DNA of 64,000 nucleotides from Streptomyces sp. LUP47B (GTDB lineage: Bacteria; Actinomycetota; Actinomycetes; Streptomycetales; Streptomycetaceae). The translations under genes were made by a program, and so were the position numbers. This document shows, in pieces, positions 42,168-51,620 of the stretch (position 1 is its first letter; each line of letters begins with the position of its first letter). The stretch lies in assembly GCF_001746295.1 (NCBI RefSeq), contig NZ_MJAH01000006.1, positions 40,484 through 104,483 of the forward strand, read 5' to 3'. The notes beneath the pieces were generated by a model, which was given only the letters and a program-made list of their open reading frames with translations, searched no databases and was not told the origin of the DNA.

Positions 42168-42539
42168 GTGACCTTGAAGATCCACATCGACGACAGTGCG
42201 CCGCCGTACGAGCAGGTGCGGGTGCAGATCTCCGAGCAGGCGCGGGCGGGGGTGCTGCCGGTGGGGTACCGGCTGCCGACCGTGCGCGGGCTCGCCCAGT
42301 CGCTCGGGCTCGCCGCGAACACCGTCGCCAAGGCGTATCGGGCGCTGGAGAGCGACGGGGTGATCGAGACACGGGGGCGCAACGGCACCTTCGTGGCCGC
42401 CGCCGGCTCGGCAGCCGAACGGGAACTGGCGTCGGCCGCCCAGGCGTACGTCGAGCGGGCCCGGCGACTGGGGCTGACGGAGAGCGACGCGTTGGCGGCC
42501 GTACGGGACGCGCTGCGGGCGGCCTACGGGGAGGCCTGA
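42168..42539 (+). CDS. GntR/YtrA-family transcriptional regulator
   Basis: 123 residues. The winged helix starts LKIHIDDSAPPYEQVRVQISEQARAGVLPVGYRLPTVRGLAQSLGLAANTVAKAYRALE (in pieces), followed by a short YtrA-type C-terminal helix pair with no ligand domain. The GTG at 42168 is chosen because the typical family start is V/M-T-L-K-I. YtrA members usually sit beside an ABC exporter; none is present here, and the divergent gene is an acetyltransferase. The last 16 bases overlap the convergent DUF72 gene. Confidence 0.82.
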   Translation: MTLKIHIDDSAPPYEQVRVQISEQARAGVLPVGYRLPTVRGLAQSLGLAANTVAKAYRALESDGVIETRGRNGTFVAAAGSAAERELASAAQAYVERARRLGLTESDALAAVRDALRAAYGEA

Positions 42540-43285
42540 GAGGGGGAGGACTGAGACGGGGAGGCCTGCGACAGAGAGGCGAACAGCTGCGCGTTGCGGA
42601 CGGCGGCCCCGTTCGGGTCGTTGTTGAAGTACGCGTACACGTCCTCGTTCCCGGCCCAGGTCCTCTCGATCCGCTCGGCCCAGGTCTCCAACGACCGTCT
42701 GCCGTAGTGCGGCCACGCCCGCGCCCGGCCCTCGTGGAAGCGGACGTATCCCCAGTCGGCCGTGCGCCAGAGCGGGGTCACCGGGCGGGCCCGGACGTCG
42801 GCCCAGCACAGGGCCGCGCCGCGGGACTCCAGGACCTTTCGGGTCTCCGGTGTCCACCAGGATTCGTGGCGGGGTTCCACCGCGACCCGGGTCGACGACG
42901 GGAAACAGGCCAGGCAGGCGTCCAGCAGCCGCGGGTCGGTCCGCAGGGTCGGGGGGAGCTGGAGAAGCACCGGGCCCAGCCGCGGGCCCAGCCCCTCCGC
43001 ATGGCTCATCAGGCGGTGCACCGGCTCGTCGGGGTCCTTCAGCCGCTTGATGTGGGTCAGGTACCGGCTCGCCTTCACCGCCACCACGAAGTCCCCGGGC
43101 ACCCGCTCCCGCCACGCCTCGAAGGTCTCCCGGGTCGGCAGCCGGTAGAACGCGTTGTTGATCTCGACCGTCGGGAAGTGCTCCGTGTACCGCTCCAGCC
43201 AGAGCCGCACGGGGACGCCTTCGGGGTAGAGGACGCCCCGCCAGTCCTTGTACTGCCACCCCGACGTGCCGACGAACAGGGTCAT
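42524..43285 (-). CDS. DUF72 family protein
   Basis: 253 residues: TIM-barrel-like DUF72/YecE family. GTSGWQYKDWRGVLYP at the N-terminus, VEINNAFYRLPTRETFEAWRERVPGDFVVAVKASRYLTH (in pieces), PVLLQLPPTL, and VRFHEGRARAWPHYGRRSLETWAERI are diagnostic. YAYFNNDPNGAAVRNAQLF ends the barrel. The family is widespread with no settled function. The C-terminal SQASPSQSSPSQASP tail is a short repeat generated within the overlap with the GntR gene. Confidence 0.87.
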   Translation of the reverse strand: MTLFVGTSGWQYKDWRGVLYPEGVPVRLWLERYTEHFPTVEINNAFYRLPTRETFEAWRERVPGDFVVAVKASRYLTHIKRLKDPDEPVHRLMSHAEGLGPRLGPVLLQLPPTLRTDPRLLDACLACFPSSTRVAVEPRHESWWTPETRKVLESRGAALCWADVRARPVTPLWRTADWGYVRFHEGRARAWPHYGRRSLETWAERIERTWAGNEDVYAYFNNDPNGAAVRNAQLFASLSQASPSQSSPSQASP

Positions 43286-43300
43286 GCATCCATCAAAGCA

Positions 43301-44395
43301 CTACAGGTACAGCCCCGCGTCCGCCCCCGGCCGCGGCTCCGGCACCGCCGTCGGTGACGTCCCCCGGCGCAGCGCGTACAGCTCCGCCAGGGTCGCTCCC
43401 TCACGGCCCACGCCCTCCTCGGTGCCGAGCCAGCCCACCGCCTCCCGGCGGGTCAGCGGCCCCACCTCGATCCGGGCAAGACAGCGGCCGGGCCGGACCA
43501 CGGCGGGGTGCAGGCGCTCCAGGTCCTCGTTGGTCGTCACGCCCACCAGGACATTGCGGCCCTGGCCCAGCAGGCCGTCGGTGAGATTCAGCAGACGGGA
43601 CAGGGCCTGGCCCGCCGTGTGCTTCGCCTCGCCGCGGATCAGCTCGTCGCAGTCCTCCAGGAGCAGGAGCCGCCAGCGGCCCTTGCCCGTCGAGTCCTCC
43701 TCGCCGATCGCGATGTCCATCAGGTAGCCGACGTCGCTGAACAGCCGCTCCGGGTCCAGGACGCAGTCCACCTGGCACCAGTCCCGCCAGGAGCGGGCCA
43801 GCGTGCGCAGGGCGGAGGTCTTGCCGGTGCCGGGCGGGCCGTGGAGCAGGAGCAGACGGCCCGCGATGTCCTCCGGGGTCGTCTTCATCAGGGTGTCCAT
43901 CGCGTCCGCGACCGGTGCCGTGTAGTTGTCCCGGACCTCGTCCCAGGTGCCCGCGGAGATCTGCCGGGTCGTGCGATGCGGGCCGCGCCTGGGGGAGACG
44001 TACCAGAAGCCCATCGTCACGTTCTCCGGCTGGGGCTGGGGCTCGTCCGCCGCGCCGTCGGTGGCCTGGTCGAGGATCCTCTTTGCCAGCTCGGCGTCGG
44101 TGGCGGTGACGGTGACGTCTGCGCCGCGGTTCCAGCGGGAGACCAGCAGGGTCCAGCCGTCCCCCTCGGCGAGCGTCGCGCTGCGGTCGTCGTCGCGGGC
44201 GACGCGCAGCACCCGGGCACCCGCCGGCAGGAGCGTGGCCCCGGTGCGGACCCGGTCGATGTTGGCCGCGTGGGAGTACGGCTGCTCGCCCGTCGCGAAG
44301 CGGCCGAGGAACAGCGCGTCGACGACGTCGGACGGTGAGTCGCTGTCGTCGACGTTGAGCCGGATCGGCAGAGCGTCGTGTGGGTTCGCAGACAT
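43301..44395 (-). CDS. AAA-family ATPase (DUF5925-containing type)
   Basis: About 364 residues. Walker A GPPGTGKTSALR is near residue 190 and Walker B LLLLEDCDEL near 245, with sensor 1 VGVTTNED and arginine PAVVRPGRCLARIEV. An N-terminal region (about 1-140) includes a beta-rich segment typical of Streptomyces AAA proteins of unknown function. Start 44395 is chosen; an ATG three codons earlier (44404) and a 66-codon longer frame are open. It is monocistronic, divergent from the GH39-like gene. It probably remodels a protein partner. Confidence 0.78.
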   Translation of the reverse strand: MSANPHDALPIRLNVDDSDSPSDVVDALFLGRFATGEQPYSHAANIDRVRTGATLLPAGARVLRVARDDDRSATLAEGDGWTLLVSRWNRGADVTVTATDAELAKRILDQATDGAADEPQPQPENVTMGFWYVSPRRGPHRTTRQISAGTWDEVRDNYTAPVADAMDTLMKTTPEDIAGRLLLLHGPPGTGKTSALRTLARSWRDWCQVDCVLDPERLFSDVGYLMDIAIGEEDSTGKGRWRLLLLEDCDELIRGEAKHTAGQALSRLLNLTDGLLGQGRNVLVGVTTNEDLERLHPAVVRPGRCLARIEVGPLTRREAVGWLGTEEGVGREGATLAELYALRRGTSPTAVPEPRPGADAGLYL

Positions 44396-44562
44396 GCCGC
44401 CCATGATCCGGCACCGGACCCCCACCCGCACCCGGTTTCCGTGCCGCGCCGGTTGTGTCGCGGCCGTCCCGCGTTTCCGCTCCGTCCTCCACCCCCTGTT
44501 ACGTAGCTGTGCATCTCCGACATCTGCCCGCACCGGCGTGTTCGCGGATACCGTTGCCCTCA

Positions 44563-45984
44563 ATGGGACGTCATGGGTGGAATTCGGGGGCACTGCGGTG
44601 GCGGCTCACCGCTCTGCTCGGTGTGGGCGCGGTGGCTCTGGCGCTGGTGGTGACACTCCTCAACACGCTTCCGGGCAGCGGCGCGGGCACCGACGGCACC
44701 TCGCGCAACGGCGACAAGGTGCACGGCACTCCGACGACCACGCCGGACGCGGAGACCCCGGAGGTGGGCTGGGGGTTCACCCACGCCCAGTTCAGCGCCG
44801 ACGAGGGCAGCTCCGCCGCCACCGAGCGCGTCGAGGGACTGCTGGCCGACGCCGGCGGAGTCCCGCAGAACCAGCACATCATGGGCTGGGGCGCCGACAA
44901 CCCCGAGCCGGTCAAGGGGCGTTACGACTTCGAGGACCTGGACCGGCGCATCGACTTCATCCGCGCCTCCGGCTCCACACCGATCGTGACCCTGTGCTGC
45001 GCTCCGGACTGGATGAAGGGCGGCGAGGCGGGCGTCGGCAACACCGACTGGAGCAAGGCGGCACTGGAGACCGCGCCGGATCCCGCGCACTTCAAGGACT
45101 ACGCCGCGCTCGCCGCGACCGTCGCCAAGCGCTACCCGGACGTACGTCACTTCATCGTCTGGAACGAGTTCAAGGGCTTCTGGAACGACACGAAGGCCCG
45201 CTGGGACTACGAGGGGTACACCCGGCTCTACAACCTGGTCTACAAGGCGCTGAAGAAGGTCGACCCCAAGATCATGGTGGGCGGACCGTATCTGGTCATG
45301 GACAGCGTCGACCCGCGCTCCGAGGACGCCTCCGCCACCCTCAAGGGCGCCTGGGGAGCGATGGACCAGCGGATCCTCGACGCCTTCGACTACTGGAACA
45401 GGAACAAGGCCGGCGCCGACTTCGTGGTCGTGGACGGCTCCAGCTACACCAACGACGACGAGCTGCTGCCGAACGAGTTCGCGGCCACCGACAAGTTCAC
45501 CGCGGTGAGCCGGTGGGTGCGGCAGCAGACCGGGAACCTGCCGCTGTGGTGGGCCGAGTACTACGTCGAGCCCGCCGACAGCCGGGACGAGCGCGAGGGC
45601 TGGTCCGAGAACCGCCGGGCCGCGGTGCAGGCCGCCGGAATGATCGCGCTGGCCAAGGGCGGCACCACGTCCGCCCTCTACTGGAACCCGGAGAACGAGA
45701 AGGGCACGGACTGCGCGGGCTGTCTCTGGACACCGACCAGCGGCAGCGGCGGCGGTCGAAAGCTGCCGATGTTCGACCTCGTCGACCGGTTCGGCAAGGC
45801 CTTCCCGCCGGGGAGCGCCTACGAGAACGTCTCCGTCGCCGCCGACGACGTGCCCAACGTCCGGGTCCTGGCCACCGACAGGACGGTGCTGGTGGTCAAC
45901 ACCCTGAACCGGAAGATCAGCGCACAGATCGACGGGAAGCGGTTCGACATGCAGGCCTACGAGGTCAAGTGGCTCACCCGCTGA
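44563..45984 (+). CDS. GH39-like glycosyl hydrolase, membrane-anchored
   Basis: 473 residues with one N-terminal membrane helix (about 13-36) that may act as a signal anchor, a short Thr/Pro spacer and a (beta/alpha)8 barrel. HFIVWNEFKGFW carries the acid/base Glu in the N-E pair of clan GH-A, and LPLWWAEYYVEP the nucleophile Glu. The family resembles xylosidase/PslG-type GH39 enzymes. It ends 33 bases from the convergent end of the polysaccharide operon. A role in trimming or releasing the polysaccharide made by that operon is likely from context. Confidence 0.82.
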   Translation: MGRHGWNSGALRWRLTALLGVGAVALALVVTLLNTLPGSGAGTDGTSRNGDKVHGTPTTTPDAETPEVGWGFTHAQFSADEGSSAATERVEGLLADAGGVPQNQHIMGWGADNPEPVKGRYDFEDLDRRIDFIRASGSTPIVTLCCAPDWMKGGEAGVGNTDWSKAALETAPDPAHFKDYAALAATVAKRYPDVRHFIVWNEFKGFWNDTKARWDYEGYTRLYNLVYKALKKVDPKIMVGGPYLVMDSVDPRSEDASATLKGAWGAMDQRILDAFDYWNRNKAGADFVVVDGSSYTNDDELLPNEFAATDKFTAVSRWVRQQTGNLPLWWAEYYVEPADSRDEREGWSENRRAAVQAAGMIALAKGGTTSALYWNPENEKGTDCAGCLWTPTSGSGGGRKLPMFDLVDRFGKAFPPGSAYENVSVAADDVPNVRVLATDRTVLVVNTLNRKISAQIDGKRFDMQAYEVKWLTR

Positions 45985-46017
45985 GCCACTTGACCTCCGA
46001 AGGACCTCCGAAGGGCG

Positions 46018-49000
46018 TCACTTCATCGTCAGGAACCGCTGCACCAGCGCCGCCAGGAACACCGCGAGCAGCGGCAGCGAGAACCAGAAGCTGCTCTGCA
46101 GCCACCGCAGCTGCCGCACCCCCGGCCGCACCGCGACCCGCACCACCTCACGCGCCGAGAGCAGCAGGATCAGCGCCAGCGCCGCCAGCGCCCCCACCAC
46201 CGACCAGGGCGTCCACGTCACCTGCGGCCCGATCGGCCCGGGATCGGCCTTCGCGACCTTCCCCGCGGGCTGGTCCCGCAGGGCGTACATGGTCACGTCG
46301 TCGTTGGTGAGGACCCGCCTGAGCTCCTTGCGGCTGTCGAGGTTGTCGAGCAGCCTCGGCTCCCACGTCCTCGAATAGCCCACGTCCAGACGCAGATACG
46401 TGACCTGGCTGACGTTGACCATCAGATACGAGTTCGGGCCCGCGTCCTTCAGCGACTTCACCAGCCCGGACACCAGCACCGGGTCGGTCGGCGCCGGCGT
46501 CGGCACGTAGGACACCTTCTCCATGTCCTTCGTGCCCCACGGCATCGCCGGCGTCACGTTGTTCAGCGTGTCGTTGGACAGCCACAGCACCCGGACCGTC
46601 GGATCGTCGTGCGCGTAGACGTAGTCCATGGCGGCGACCTCGCCGGGCTGGATCCGCTCGAACGGCTCGTTGCCCCAACGGGCGACCAGGAAGCCGCCGA
46701 CGAGCAGCAGACCCGCCATCAGCGCGGCCACCGGGGCGAGGCTGACCCGGTCCCTCTCGCGTTCCTTCGCGGTGACGCCGGTGCGCGGGAAGAGCGCCAG
46801 CGCGGCGAGCAGTCCGGCACCCGGCAGGGCGAACATGAACACCCGCAGGGCCATCTCGCCGCCGTACGACTGCATGCCGAAGCCGAGGAACGGCACGAAG
46901 GTGAGGACGAGCAGCACGGCTTCCCGGTACTTGTGGTCGCGCCGCCGCCACCAGCCATAACAGGCCAGGGCCATGACCCCGCCCGCCAGCAGCACGCGGA
47001 CGTACAGGACCAGCTTGTGGGTCGAACTGCCGCCCTCGATACGGCCGGAGACCGACGAGGATACGTTGCCGCCGACGCCGCCGACCCCGCCGAACAGGTC
47101 GTCGAAGTGACCCGACCAGTACGGCTCGGCCATCCAGCCGATCCAGGCGGCCACCATGACGGCGAACAGGACGGGCAGACCGCGCAGTTCGCTGCGGCCG
47201 CACAGGACGAGCGCTGCCAGCACGCCGAGCATCACGAACGGGGTGAGCTGGTGGGCGGGCACGCTCGCCGCGAACAGACCGATCAACACCGCGAGCAGGA
47301 CGGCCCGTTGGCGGCGGTTCGTGGGTTCGACCTCGGCCTCGCCGGGCCGCCGCTTCGTCCAGATCACGCGCGGGGCGCGGAACCAGACGAGCAGGACCGC
47401 CACGAACACCAGATACAGCAGATAGGTGAAGCCCTGCGGGGAGAAGTAGTCCTGGCCGACCCAGCCGCTGAGCACGAAGATCCAGATGCCGGTCCACTTG
47501 GCCCGCCAGCTCGCCCGCATGTGCCGTACGAGCAGGAACATCGGTACCAGGTAGAGCAGTTGGATCGCCGTCGGCCACCAGCGGATGACCTCGGTGAAGT
47601 CCGTGACCCCGCAGGCCCGCGCGACGAACGCGGCCGCCGCGAAGAAGCCCGGCCAGCTCCAGCGGGCGTCCAGGTCGGGCACCGCGGAGCCGGTCCGGTC
47701 GATGTAGTCGATGAACCCGAGGTGCTGCCAGGCCGTCGCGAACCGCGGCTCGGCCTCGATCACCGCCGGCAGCGCGTGCAGCGAGAACACGGTCGCCACC
47801 AGCGTGACCAGCAGCAGCGCCTTGTGTTCACGGCCCAGCCAGAGCAGCGAGGCGAAGACCACGACCAGAAGCGCCGCGCCGACCAGCGTGGGCATCGGCA
47901 GGATCGAGATCAGCCCGAGGCCGCCCATGCGGTCCAGGTCGGCCTCGCCCAGGCCGAGGGCCGGCACCCAGTACAGGAGCAGCGCGACGGCCAGCAGACA
48001 GCCGAGGAACACACCGAGCCAGGTGGGCTGCAGCCGCTCCCGCCAGGACAGGGGCCCCGGCGGCTCCGCGGGCTGTGTCGCCTCCTCCGGTACGGCGGAC
48101 TCTTCCGGTACGTCGACCTCCTTGCCCGCGTCGAACGCCACCTCGAACGGCGCGTCCACCTCCGCCGCCTCGGACGGGCCGAGGGAGGAGTCGGAGCCCG
48201 GCTCACGCTCCTGGACCGGCAGCCCCAGATCGGACGGCTTCTGCAGTGCCCACGTCGGCCGGTCGCGCGTCACACCCGGCACGGGCGTGCCCGTGGGCGG
48301 GGTGCCGGGACCCGGGCGTACGTCGGGACGGCGTTCCTGGTGGTCGAAGTCGACGTGGATGCCCAGCGCGAGGGTGTCCTGGTCCAGCGCCCAGCCGGGG
48401 CGGCGGATGCGGCCGGCGGCCGGTACCTCACGCGCCCCCAGGTCGGCGAGGTCGCCGTCGGGAGCCGCGCTCGCGGGGACCTCGGCGGCCGGTGCGTGGC
48501 GGATCGTCCGGTACAGCTTGGGCGCGGCGAGCGCGACGATCACCGCGAGCGAGGAGATCTCGGCGACGCCCGCTCCGGTCAGCCCCATGCGGGGCAGGAG
48601 CAGCAGGGTGAGGCCGAGCACCATGGCACACAACAGGCCCTGCAGCCAGGCGAGTCCGGAGGTGCGGCTCTGCGCCCGCAGCACCGCGAAGTACGTCTCC
48701 ATGACGACCCGGAGCACCGCGCCGACGGCGAACCAGCGCAGCAGCGGGGTGGCCGCGTCCGCGTAGCCCGCTCCGAACACACCGAGGATCCAGGGCGCCC
48801 CGAAGAACAGGATGCCGGCCACCGGCAGCATGATCCGTGCCATCCGCTTCAGCGCGGCACGGGTGTTGGCGGCCAGCCGTGACGGGTCGTGCGAGCCCTC
48901 GACGGTCAGCGAGGCGCCCATGTTGATGGCGAGCAGGTTGCAGGTGCCGCCGATCGTCGTGGTGATGTAGAAGTACGCGTTGTCCTGGGAGCTGACCTGC

Positions 49001-49833
49001 GAGGCCACGATCACCGGGACCAGATACACCACGGCGAGCGAGAACAGCGAGCCGGTGTAGTCGCCCGCGAGGAAACGCCCGATCTCCCTGAGGGAGGGCG
49101 GCTTCGCGTGGTCCTCGGTGGCCTTCACATGGCGCGGCGCCAGACGCCGGAACACCATCCAGCCCAGCGGCAGCACCGAGACGGCGATCGCCGCGACCCA
49201 CGACACGAAGACACCGGCCGTCGGGATCGCCACCGCGAACGCGACCAGGAGTCCCAGCTTCACCGCGGAGAACACGGTGTTGCCGACCGGCACCCACAGC
49301 GCGCTGCGCAGCCCGGTCAGCACGCCGTCCTGGAGGGTGAGCACGTTCCAGGCGATGACGGCGGCGATGAAGCCGAGGCCGTTCGCCGTGCCGTGCAGGA
49401 AGCGGTACGACGGCCCCCACATGTCCAGGGTGAGCAGGAAGACGGCCGCGGCGACCGCCACGATCACCGAACTGCCCGCGTAGGTACGGGCGATGAGGCG
49501 CCCGGTGGCCCGGCCCGCGACCGGTATGAAGCGGGCCAGCGCCCCGGTCAGGGTCACCGCGGTCAGTCCCGCGAGGAGTTTCATCGCGGCGATCGCGGCG
49601 GAGCCCTGGCCGACCGCCGACTCGGAGTAGTAGCGGGCGGCCGCCAGCCAGAAGCCGAGGCCCAGCACGGCGGAGATGCCGGTGTTGAGCATCAGGGCGT
49701 AGGCGTTGCGGAACAGCTGGTTGCCGCCCGCGGCGCCGCTGCCGAGGCCGGGCAGCCGAAGACGGCGCCCCGACTGCTCGGGCGCCTTCGCCGCGGTCGA
49801 CTCGGGCTCGGTCGTGGTCGTCGTGTCAGACAC
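46018..49833 (-). CDS. Flippase fused to a multi-spanning membrane domain
   Basis: 1271 residues. Residues about 35-445 are a 14-helix MATE/Wzx-like polysaccharide flippase (LMLNTGISAVLGLGFWLAAARYYSESAVGQGSAA in pieces, MGASLTVEGSHD). A hydrophilic Glu/Pro linker of about 150 residues follows. Residues about 600-1271 form a second block of at least 12 helices with extracellular loops (FVLSGWVGQDYFSPQGFTYLLYLV; PAHQLTPFVMLG) unlike the N-terminal part, perhaps a GT-C transferase or ligase. One protein may therefore move and then join or modify the repeat unit. The GTG start overlaps the deacetylase gene by eight bases. It is the last gene of the operon. Confidence 0.82.
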   Translation of the reverse strand: MSDTTTTTEPESTAAKAPEQSGRRLRLPGLGSGAAGGNQLFRNAYALMLNTGISAVLGLGFWLAAARYYSESAVGQGSAAIAAMKLLAGLTAVTLTGALARFIPVAGRATGRLIARTYAGSSVIVAVAAAVFLLTLDMWGPSYRFLHGTANGLGFIAAVIAWNVLTLQDGVLTGLRSALWVPVGNTVFSAVKLGLLVAFAVAIPTAGVFVSWVAAIAVSVLPLGWMVFRRLAPRHVKATEDHAKPPSLREIGRFLAGDYTGSLFSLAVVYLVPVIVASQVSSQDNAYFYITTTIGGTCNLLAINMGASLTVEGSHDPSRLAANTRAALKRMARIMLPVAGILFFGAPWILGVFGAGYADAATPLLRWFAVGAVLRVVMETYFAVLRAQSRTSGLAWLQGLLCAMVLGLTLLLLPRMGLTGAGVAEISSLAVIVALAAPKLYRTIRHAPAAEVPASAAPDGDLADLGAREVPAAGRIRRPGWALDQDTLALGIHVDFDHQERRPDVRPGPGTPPTGTPVPGVTRDRPTWALQKPSDLGLPVQEREPGSDSSLGPSEAAEVDAPFEVAFDAGKEVDVPEESAVPEEATQPAEPPGPLSWRERLQPTWLGVFLGCLLAVALLLYWVPALGLGEADLDRMGGLGLISILPMPTLVGAALLVVVFASLLWLGREHKALLLVTLVATVFSLHALPAVIEAEPRFATAWQHLGFIDYIDRTGSAVPDLDARWSWPGFFAAAAFVARACGVTDFTEVIRWWPTAIQLLYLVPMFLLVRHMRASWRAKWTGIWIFVLSGWVGQDYFSPQGFTYLLYLVFVAVLLVWFRAPRVIWTKRRPGEAEVEPTNRRQRAVLLAVLIGLFAASVPAHQLTPFVMLGVLAALVLCGRSELRGLPVLFAVMVAAWIGWMAEPYWSGHFDDLFGGVGGVGGNVSSSVSGRIEGGSSTHKLVLYVRVLLAGGVMALACYGWWRRRDHKYREAVLLVLTFVPFLGFGMQSYGGEMALRVFMFALPGAGLLAALALFPRTGVTAKERERDRVSLAPVAALMAGLLLVGGFLVARWGNEPFERIQPGEVAAMDYVYAHDDPTVRVLWLSNDTLNNVTPAMPWGTKDMEKVSYVPTPAPTDPVLVSGLVKSLKDAGPNSYLMVNVSQVTYLRLDVGYSRTWEPRLLDNLDSRKELRRVLTNDDVTMYALRDQPAGKVAKADPGPIGPQVTWTPWSVVGALAALALILLLSAREVVRVAVRPGVRQLRWLQSSFWFSLPLLAVFLAALVQRFLTMK

Positions 49834-50626
49834 GGGAACGGGAGACCTTCCGGCGGACCTGTCGTGCTCTTCGGACCAACGCGTACCCCTTGGTGAGGGC
49901 ACGGTCCCTGGCGAAGTCCCGGGCGATCGCACGGCCCTGGACGAGCCGCTCGAACTCCTCGGCCGTGGTGCCGCGGCGCACGGTGAGACGGGTGAGCGCA
50001 TAAGGCCCCTGGCTCCGGCGCGCCAGGCCGTTGTTCACGGCGAGCGCCTGGCCGTACCCCGTCTCGCGTACCGCCTCGCGCACCCGGCGGCTGGAGTAGC
50101 CGTACGGGTAGGCGAGCGAGGCGGGCGCGGTGCCGAGTTCGTCGGTGACGATCTCCCTGGAGTGGATCAGCTCGTGGCGCAGCGCGCTGTCGTCGAGCTG
50201 GTCGAGCTGCGGGTGCGTGTGGGTGTGGCCGCCGATCTCGACGCCCGCCGCGGCGAGTTCGCGGACCTGGTCCCAGTCCAGCATGGTGTCCAGGCCGCCG
50301 CCGGTGTCGTACGCACCCCGGATCCAGCCGGTGGAGACGAACACCGTGGCCGTGAAGCCGTGCTTGGCGAGCACGGGCAGGGCGTGGCGGTGGACGCCTT
50401 CGTAGCCGTCGTCGAAGGTGATCAGGACGGGCCGCTCGGGCAGTGGCCGGCCGTCGCGCCAACGGGCCGCGAGATCCGCCGTCCCGACCGGGGTGAGGCT
50501 CAACTCGCCGATGATCTCCATCTGTCGGGCGAAGCCCTCCGGGGAGACCGACAGCACGCGGGTGGCGTCGTTCGGGTCGGTGGCGACCGCGTGGTACATG
50601 AGGATCGGTACGGGCGGCTCAGCCAT
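49826..50626 (-). CDS. Polysaccharide deacetylase (NodB/CE4)
   Basis: 266 residues. PILMYHAV starts the domain, ITFDDGYEG has the catalytic base and metal Asp, and GGHTHTHPQLDQL the two metal His; LAYPYGYSSRRVREAV is motif 3. It removes N- or O-acetyl groups from surface polysaccharide. No signal peptide is seen, although the substrate is usually outside. GGGGAGAG is directly before the ATG. Eight-base overlaps with both neighbours show translational coupling. Confidence 0.9.
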   Translation of the reverse strand: MAEPPVPILMYHAVATDPNDATRVLSVSPEGFARQMEIIGELSLTPVGTADLAARWRDGRPLPERPVLITFDDGYEGVHRHALPVLAKHGFTATVFVSTGWIRGAYDTGGGLDTMLDWDQVRELAAAGVEIGGHTHTHPQLDQLDDSALRHELIHSREIVTDELGTAPASLAYPYGYSSRRVREAVRETGYGQALAVNNGLARRSQGPYALTRLTVRRGTTAEEFERLVQGRAIARDFARDRALTKGYALVRRARQVRRKVSRSRV

Positions 50627-51620
50627 CTCTCTCCCCCTGAAGCTCCTCCTGTATCTCCGCGACCGTGAACGTGGCACCGCCCCGCCGCGCCCGGACGGTG
50701 CCGACCACGTACCCGCCGGCCGCCGTGAGCACCCCGGCGACGATCGCGCCCGCCCGCCCCGCGCCACCCGGCCGGGACAGCGCTGCGTCCCGCAGCCCGC
50801 GCACCACCCCGGCCGGCAGCACCCGGGTGGCGTACCGGCGCTCGGACTCAAGTCCCTTGTCAGCGCCGACACTTCGGGCCACGAGCGCCTTCGACAGACC
50901 CTCCGCGTACGCGCGCGTGCGGAAGTACCCGAAGTGCTCGCGCGCCTCGGGCACCCGGTGGTGAATCACCGCCCGGTCGTCGATCAGCAGGACCGCGTCC
51001 GGTCTGGCCCGGCTCAGCCGGATGCACAGCTCCGTCTCCTCGCAGCCCAGCGGGCGTTTGTCGCCGTCCCGTCCGATGCCGGTGGCGAAGCCGCCCGCGG
51101 CGTCGAAGGCGCTGCGGCGGAAGGAGGCGTTGCCGCCCAGGACGTTGCGCACCCGGACCAGGCCGGACGGGATGCCCTTGTAGGTGCAGCCGACGACCCA
51201 GTCGAACTCCTCGGGGAACCAGGCGGGCCGGCGCCCCGACGCCCAGATCGGCATCGTACGGCCGCCGACGGCCATGACCCGCGGGTCCGCGTACCCGGAG
51301 GCGAAGTGGCGCAGCCAGTCCCGCTCGGCGACGGCGTCGTCGTCCAGGAAGGCGATCACCTCGCCGCGCGCTGCGGCGATTCCCGTGTTGCGGCCCGCGG
51401 ACAGGCCGCGGGGGCCCGCGTTGGCGAACACGCGGACCTCCTCAACTTCCTTGTATTCCTTGGTCAGTCGGTCCAGAAGGACCGGATTGTGGTCGACGAC
51501 CAGCAGTGTCTCCAGGGCCGGGTACGACTGCGTACGCACCGAGGCGACCGCCGCGAGGATGTCCTCCCAGCGGTCCTCGGTGTACACGCAGATCACGACG
51601 GAGATGTCGGGATCGCTCAA
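50619..51620 (-). CDS. Glycosyltransferase family 2
   Basis: 333 residues with the GT-A fold: ISVVICVYTEDRWEDILAAVASVRTQ, LVVDHNPV, GLSAGRNTGIAAARGEVIAFLDDDAVAERDWL (DDD metal motif) and a late LGCEETELCIRLSR. A C-terminal membrane segment (about 285-310) anchors it. The start is taken as TTG at 51620, with GGGGAG seven bases upstream and TTGA overlap with the preceding stop. It probably adds a sugar to the lipid-linked intermediate. Confidence 0.87.
   Translation of the reverse strand: MSDPDISVVICVYTEDRWEDILAAVASVRTQSYPALETLLVVDHNPVLLDRLTKEYKEVEEVRVFANAGPRGLSAGRNTGIAAARGEVIAFLDDDAVAERDWLRHFASGYADPRVMAVGGRTMPIWASGRRPAWFPEEFDWVVGCTYKGIPSGLVRVRNVLGGNASFRRSAFDAAGGFATGIGRDGDKRPLGCEETELCIRLSRARPDAVLLIDDRAVIHHRVPEAREHFGYFRTRAYAEGLSKALVARSVGADKGLESERRYATRVLPAGVVRGLRDAALSRPGGAGRAGAIVAGVLTAAGGYVVGTVRARRGGATFTVAEIQEELQGERDG

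Noticed and set aside
46609..48882. 757-residue plus-strand frame in the flippase fusion region
   Set aside because: Antisense shadow; composition Arg/Gln/His/Gly-rich with no motifs, while the minus frame has clear membrane helices and codon bias.
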